Shown piece after piece: positions 59,101 through 64,000 of a stretch of 64,000 bases of DNA. Each line of letters starts with the position of its first letter. Within the stretch, counting starts at the first letter, position 1. Below the pieces are notes generated by a model, which was not told where the DNA came from, ran no database searches, and saw only the letters and a list, made by a program, of their open reading frames with translations. This DNA comes from Membranipora membranacea (Eukaryota; Bryozoa; Gymnolaemata; Cheilostomatida; Membraniporidae). The position numbers were made by a program, and so were the translations under genes. The stretch lies in NCBI GenBank assembly GCA_914767715.1, contig OU612072.1, positions 4,960,001-5,024,000 on the forward strand. Reading direction: 5' to 3'.

Positions 59101-62100
59101 TTATGCCTGGTTCACATTGTCCCAGATGACATTAGGATGCCATCCCAGATGCTTATCCAAGATGGTCCCAGTCACATTATAGCATTCATCCCAGATAGCC
59201 ATCCCAGATAGCCATCCCAGTCAATGTGAACCAGAAAATGACACAATCCCAGACAACCAGCCATTAATGTGTCGAAACATAATGACTTCAAAACCTCATA
59301 TGTTTGAATAGCTGGCGCAATGATTGGCATACACATTCAGAATGGCCAGGATTAGTTCTTCAAATTTGATATAAATATTAATTCAACATATTTTGGGACT
59401 TTGGCAGCTGTCTCCTGTTCTGCAAACATGATGAATTGAATAAATAAACAAGACTCTATTAGTAACTTCAGACAATCACATAAATCTTGAGAACAAATTG
59501 GGATTTTAACAAATATCCCTCAACGCAATTTCGGTCTGAAATCCCATGAAGATGAGATCAAGCTCAAGTGAATCATTGGCATGGTTTCCGATCCGACTGA
59601 TGGACTATCATTGGCTCACAGTTATATCTTCAGAAGCTGCCAACTCTGTCCAGATTATTCCAATAACAACCACATCCAAATGGCAGCGGTCGATAATGGA
59701 ACCCTACTTACAGTGACCAGGACAACACTAAATCCCCTAAACTAGCTACAAACCAGGTTGTAATGAAGGTAGCCAGTCCACTGAAGTAGCACATAATCAT
59801 TCTGTGTAGAGAATGCAGAGTGCTGACCACCACGGGACGCTCCCCCGCCGCCCCGTCTCTGATAGCTACACTTCATCCTCAGGAAAAACTGTCTGTGTTG
59901 TTCAAATACTGGCGGTTGTGTATCTGTAATACAAAGTTTAGATTTTGAGCTCACAAAGAGGGGGGGGGGAGAGAGGAAGGCATCATGACAAGTAAAGATC
60001 TTGTGGTAAATTCATATTTTTAATATTCAACTTATATAATTTAAATGCGAGACAGGTCTGTTTTAGTGTTATTTTGGACTGATAAGCAGGAGGAATACTT
60101 GATAGATATGGTGAGTTATCACTACCTAGGCAGTGAATCTAATCTAATGACAGATTGGAAGTTAATAAAGATAGAAAAGTAAATGTGAGAAGTCTCCTCA
60201 TATTATACTCCTGAAGCATATTTGAGGACGAAACAGCTGATGAATCGCCTGAATCAAGTTTGAACAAAGGCAATTCATCTTCAACCTTTCAATCCTTATG
60301 CTATATTTTGGTTTGGCCCAACAAAATGACACATTTAGATTCAAGGAAACACTGGTGCTTCGGCATCTAGAGCCAACAAAGGTTAAACCATATTTTATAC
60401 TTTTACTCCCTATCAAACTGTTGATATATTAACCTTGAAATTGATTGCTTTCTGGTAAAATTTCAAATAATTTATGTTGCTCATAAATATGTTCACTTAA
60501 ATTGAAGTCTGAGCCAACTTACTCGGCACTAAGAGTATATGCGACATCACTCAAACCCAGTCAGACAAGCTTGTCAAATTTATTTCAGGAACTGATCTAC
60601 TTCTGTGCCAAAATGATGAAATCACTCCCAATTAAGCTGTTATGTAACAGCAAAACATCTGAATACAATCAGCTTATCCAATTGACCCCCGGTGAACCCT
60701 GCTGAGAAATGGAGTAAATACCCTTTGTAATATCTGTGTAAAAAGTGCCCTACTCCGCCCTGGGTGTCAGAAACTGGACTGAACTCGGCTGATTAATCAG
60801 AAACATCCTGATTACTAATATTACATAACATCTAATCGAAATCACAAGTGCGGAATTTGTAAAAAACAATAAGCAGACTTCGATCGACCGACCAGACTAT
60901 GATGGCGATAACAGCAAATACAAGTGTGTGATAGTCCATCAAACACGGCGTTAGGTCAGGGGGTCAGACCAAAGGGTATCTGTCAGCTACCCAGAGAGTG
61001 ACTGAATCCCAGTATTCTATTGTCTACCACAGCCATCATCTTATGCATTGGCACTGCAGAGTTATTTGCTAACATAAATTGAATTAGTTTGTCATAATGA
61101 GCCCTTACTATTCGAATTTCCACTGAAAGAATTTTGTTGAAAATGTTCATGATATGCATCTTGTAGGCCTGAAGTAAAACAGATCAGTTTAAGCAATGAG
61201 AAGTTTCCACAGTGTACCCCACTCAGAATAGAGAATTCTGAACTCCTGTGTACTCAGAGAGAGGCTAAATTGACTCATTCAGCGAAATCGTAATCCAGAC
61301 ATTCAGACCGACAGAATTCCAGTCAGTCCCAGTCAGTGCGTTGAGTGAGGTACACTATGCTAACTTCGGGCACGTTTGCCCTCTGTCAGTGCGGAGGAGT
61401 ACTGAAAAAACCCGCGTATCAAGGCGCAGTGCCTCAATACTCAAATTTTGCAATATCACATTGCAACCACAGAGGGTACAAACTTGTTCTAGTGTTAGCT
61501 CGAGCCCGTGCTCCTTGCTATGTGTGCTTACCTGACATGGAGGCACATCTGATGTCCATCTCGACAGCGTTACCAGTGGAGTTTAGCCCGAGGCCCCGTA
61601 CCTGAGATCCCTGGTACTTATCTACAAACTGCTTCTTCAGCTCCACCTTATCCTTATCATACACAAACTCATATACATCCTTACCCAACATCTCAATCTG
61701 TAATAAGAGAGAATAAAAGGGAGGTGTGGAAAAACTGCAAAAATGTGATTTCTTAGGATAGCCTTAGCCTTGTCACATTTCGATGTTTTTACTCCCAAAA
61801 CATGAGAAGTAGCTGCGTGACAACGCTAGGATAGTCCTACGCTGCTAACTTTTTCCTATCTCACACCTTTGTCTATTCCTTACCAGGAAATGTTAAAAGA
61901 CAGCTCGGTAAGTTGGGTTTGTGGGACTAGGCTATGAAACACCACTAGTACTCCTTTACAGGAGGACGTGAGTGTTTAACTATGCATGTCTCGAGTTGTT
62001 CAATGCAAGGATGCCAGAGCATTGATTGCAGGAAATTTGCTTCATCGTCACAATATTCCTGAATTAGGACCTCATGTAGACCAAAACTTTAGAATTCTAA

Positions 62101-63335
62101 CAATGAAAGGACAGATAGTGGTAAATGATAGATGATGCAATGTGATGCAACACAAAAAATATGCTGCAAAATTGATAACAGCCAACATTTCTGTCAGCAG
62201 ATCGAATTTGAATTTGTAGTGTGCCAGAAGTTCAATGTTGAAGATCACGGGTAAACATTATTATTTATATTGATAACAGAGATCAATATGTTGAGAGGTT
62301 GTATGATCGAGAATATAACATATAAGTATGTTCTTATCACCGCCGACAGCCAGTTATGTAGTTAGACAATTTGAGTAAAGGCCTGTTTCTACGTAGTCTT
62401 AGCCCCCAGACTTTTGCCCCCTGCCCGACAGCCCCTCGCCCCCTTCTCCTGCCTTCTCTAGTACAGCAATCTCATGCCTGGCTCAAGCATCGTGATATCA
62501 CACAGTAAGGTCATATGTCCTTACTGCTTGATGATATCAAGACTATTCAACCATCTACAACTGATATTTAGCAATCAAACAAACTGCTTGGGTGGTTTCA
62601 GCCATTTAATTGAAGTGTTATAATCTAATGATGAATGTGTGTAATCTCATTGATGAGCCGCTGAGGTTGCCAGCCAACTCATTCAGAATCACCTTCCTGG
62701 AATAGGTGTGATCTACCTCAGGTTAATCTAATAGATGTCAAACTAGGGTCAAAATACGGATCTGACCCTTAAACTTCAAGTGTTGCTGGACATCAATATC
62801 TTCAGGCTAATTGTTTTAAACCACATAATCTACAACTGCAACACTCTGAGATAACTTGGTTTCCCTTGCCATATTAATAGATTATGAAATTACAGTTAAA
62901 TGCTATGAATCAATTATTCATTTCCATTTAATGTCAAACTGTCAAAAAATTCCGTCTCTCGCTGATAAATATACAGTTTGAACAGGTTTACAAGCTAAAG
63001 TGTGCCACCACCGAATTTCTGGTTCTTTTGAATCTATGTTCCGACTTGTTTTAGGGACTTTTTATTATATTCTGAAATATCGAAAGTTGATCTTTATGAT
63101 ATCAGGCAACAAGCCAAAACAATGAACCATGAACATCTGCGCTGGTGAACACACTGAAGTAAAGACAATGACCGGATCTCTACCTGTGTGACTCCCATGT
63201 GCTTCTCGACATTCTCAGAGACAAATATTATATCTTCATCAGCCGATATTATGATGAAGAAGCCACTGAGTGACTCCAGCATCAGACTACCTTCTCCCAT
63301 CTCCGCAGATTGGATAGCGTTCATCAAATCTATAT
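50104..63335 (-). CDS. Class I bHLH-PAS transcription factor (HIF/SIM/AHR type), 16 exons in window, 5' end outside
   Basis: Exons in transcription order: 63184-63335, 61532-61697, 59754-59923, 58793-58926, 57913-58019, 57300-57444, 56338-56750, 55947-56000, 55436-55579, 54582-54727, 54201-54295, 52594-52715, 51850-52119, 51386-51480, 50477-50657, 50104-50243. All phases agree, giving 843 residues and a stop. Exons 1-2 encode PAS-A (SLMLESLSGFFIIISADEDI, FVSENVEKHMGVTQ). Exon 3 has the inter-PAS FFLRMKC block. Exons 4-6 encode PAS-B (FISRHALDMKFMYCDPR, LLGYEP, KYYRFLSKTSEWCWLQTRAT, IVCMNYIVS). Exon 7 is Gln/His-rich with NPHTHVQQQ repeats; the rest is Ser/Pro/Gln-rich, as in activation domains. 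SRHALDMKF and NYIVS resemble HIF-alpha and SIM, while EKEGRRYL recalls AHR. No LxxLAP hydroxylation motif is visible, so I do not call it HIF. The bHLH exons must lie beyond 64000. Confidence 0.85.
52313..52600. repeat. Near-identical intronic block, copy 2
   Basis: Partner of 46561-46849. It lies in the intron just after bHLH-PAS exon 12 and includes that exon's donor. Confidence 0.75.
56400..56545 (-). repeat. In-frame repeat coding NPHTHV-QQQ units in bHLH-PAS exon 7
   Basis: Three copies of a 45-60 bp unit encode HNPHTHV followed by QQQ and SVHV-type linkers. On the plus strand the unit reads CTGCTGTACATGTGTATGTG with small changes. It is in-frame and probably variable in length between individuals. 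Confidence 0.8.
58629..58727. repeat. Cluster of inverted repeats in a bHLH-PAS intron
   Basis: GATCGCTCACTC (58629-58640) pairs with GAGTGAGCGATC at 58664-58675 and again at 58716-58727. Between them sits a perfect 18-bp palindrome ACTCACTGATCAGTGAGT (58702-58719). Confidence 0.75.
59107..59234. mobile_element. Small inverted-repeat element, 128 bp
   Basis: Perfect 13-bp terminal inverted repeats CTGGTTCACATTG and CAATGTGAACCAG enclose several copies of ATCCCAGAT(A/G). No clear target duplication was seen. It is located in the intron between bHLH-PAS exons 3 and 4. Confidence 0.6.
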
Positions 63336-64000
63336 CTGTAATAAATTAGAGTACAGTCAGGAGTGGAGAAGTAGTGTAATTAGTTGTTGTAGTCAGTCAA
63401 GGCTGGTTGTTGATAGATTCATATCGCATGATATAAAAATCATATATATATATATATATAGTTTCGTATTGAGCCATAGTTTACAGATGGACTGTAATTC
63501 AGATCCAGCATAAATTGTAGAGACATTGTAGTCCATCGACAGGCTGGGCTTACTTGTTCTGGGATTAATAATATGGACAAACAAATTTTTTAAGAGACTT
63601 ACTTTTACCAATTTGCTATGCTCAAATTTATATCCTAAAAACTTTTGACATCATGTTAATTACATGGAGCATAGGATGTCTTGTCAAGACAGGCTACATT
63701 GAGTCATATTTAATAGCATAAAGCATGATGATTAATGATCTATTGATTTATAATTCACTAGAAAAATCAATATTTGCAGTGCACCTGCTGTGGCACACAT
63801 TGTGACCCTGTCATTTAACTAAAAAGTGAACTCAAAACTATTGTATTCCTACACTTTTTCATATCTATTTTCTTTAAAAAAAAAGAAAATTAGCTTTCAA
63901 AAATCCATCAGCAGAGTCAAATATAGTTGAGGAATGTGTAGCTATAACGATTTTCAAAAATAACTATTTACTGAGAAAAATTGCTGAATGTAAATCAGTC

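Noticed and set aside
50104-63335. Calling the bHLH-PAS gene HIF1A or AHR outright
   Set aside because: The PAS regions show mixed resemblance, no LxxLAP motif is visible, and the bHLH domain is outside the window.
1-64000. CRISPR arrays, bacterial operons, ribosome binding sites
   Set aside because: The window is spliced animal DNA; the repeats seen are transposons, duplications and satellites.

Overview
The window is AT-rich animal nuclear DNA: genes have introns with GT-AG borders, and the protein families are metazoan (class A peptide-type GPCR, bHLH-PAS factor, F-type lectin receptor, DHHC acyltransferase). Terminal-inverted-repeat elements, tRNA-type SINE copies and a Ty3/gypsy element suggest a non-vertebrate, probably marine, invertebrate. 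I cannot assign a phylum. Gene models were built by hand by joining exons whose splice sites and codon phases agree. Every multi-exon model reported as intact closes in frame.

Layout. At 1-55 (-) there may be the start of a divergent gene running off the left edge. TAMM41 (+) occupies 442-3074. A 7.5 kb stretch without a recognisable gene follows. Then come a two-exon neuropeptide-type GPCR (+, 10611-14238), a four-exon type I membrane protein with an NHL-like ectodomain (+, 16537-19981), a broken serine racemase-like gene with a SINE inside an exon (21194-22870), a DHHC palmitoyltransferase (+, 24524-25963), and a three-exon gene for a 77-aa secreted six-cysteine peptide (+, 28741-30027). 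The region 30-39 kb is mostly transposable elements: a 1.06 kb inverted-repeat element full of GTTGATT/AATCAAC words, and a complete LTR retrotransposon (33579-38542, -) with identical 220-bp LTRs. A receptor with an F-type lectin domain, an FN3-like region, a TM helix and a tail of tyrosine motifs is at 39193-42807 (+, first exon not found).

From 44 to 64 kb the main gene is a class I bHLH-PAS transcription factor on the minus strand (16 exons in the window, 63335 down to 50104; the bHLH exons lie beyond the right edge). Its last exons, together with a small unrelated gene on the opposite strand (an unrecognised 179-aa membrane protein, 47976-49059), were tandemly duplicated (about 44120-47535 and 47536-53225). 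The distal copy lost about 2.45 kb, leaving one signal-peptide exon of the small gene and three orphan bHLH-PAS exons.

The genes do not form a pathway; this is ordinary metazoan gene order. The least familiar items are the tyrosine-tailed lectin receptor, the small secreted cysteine-rich peptide, the acidic/basic 179-aa membrane protein, and the asymmetrically decayed two-gene duplication.
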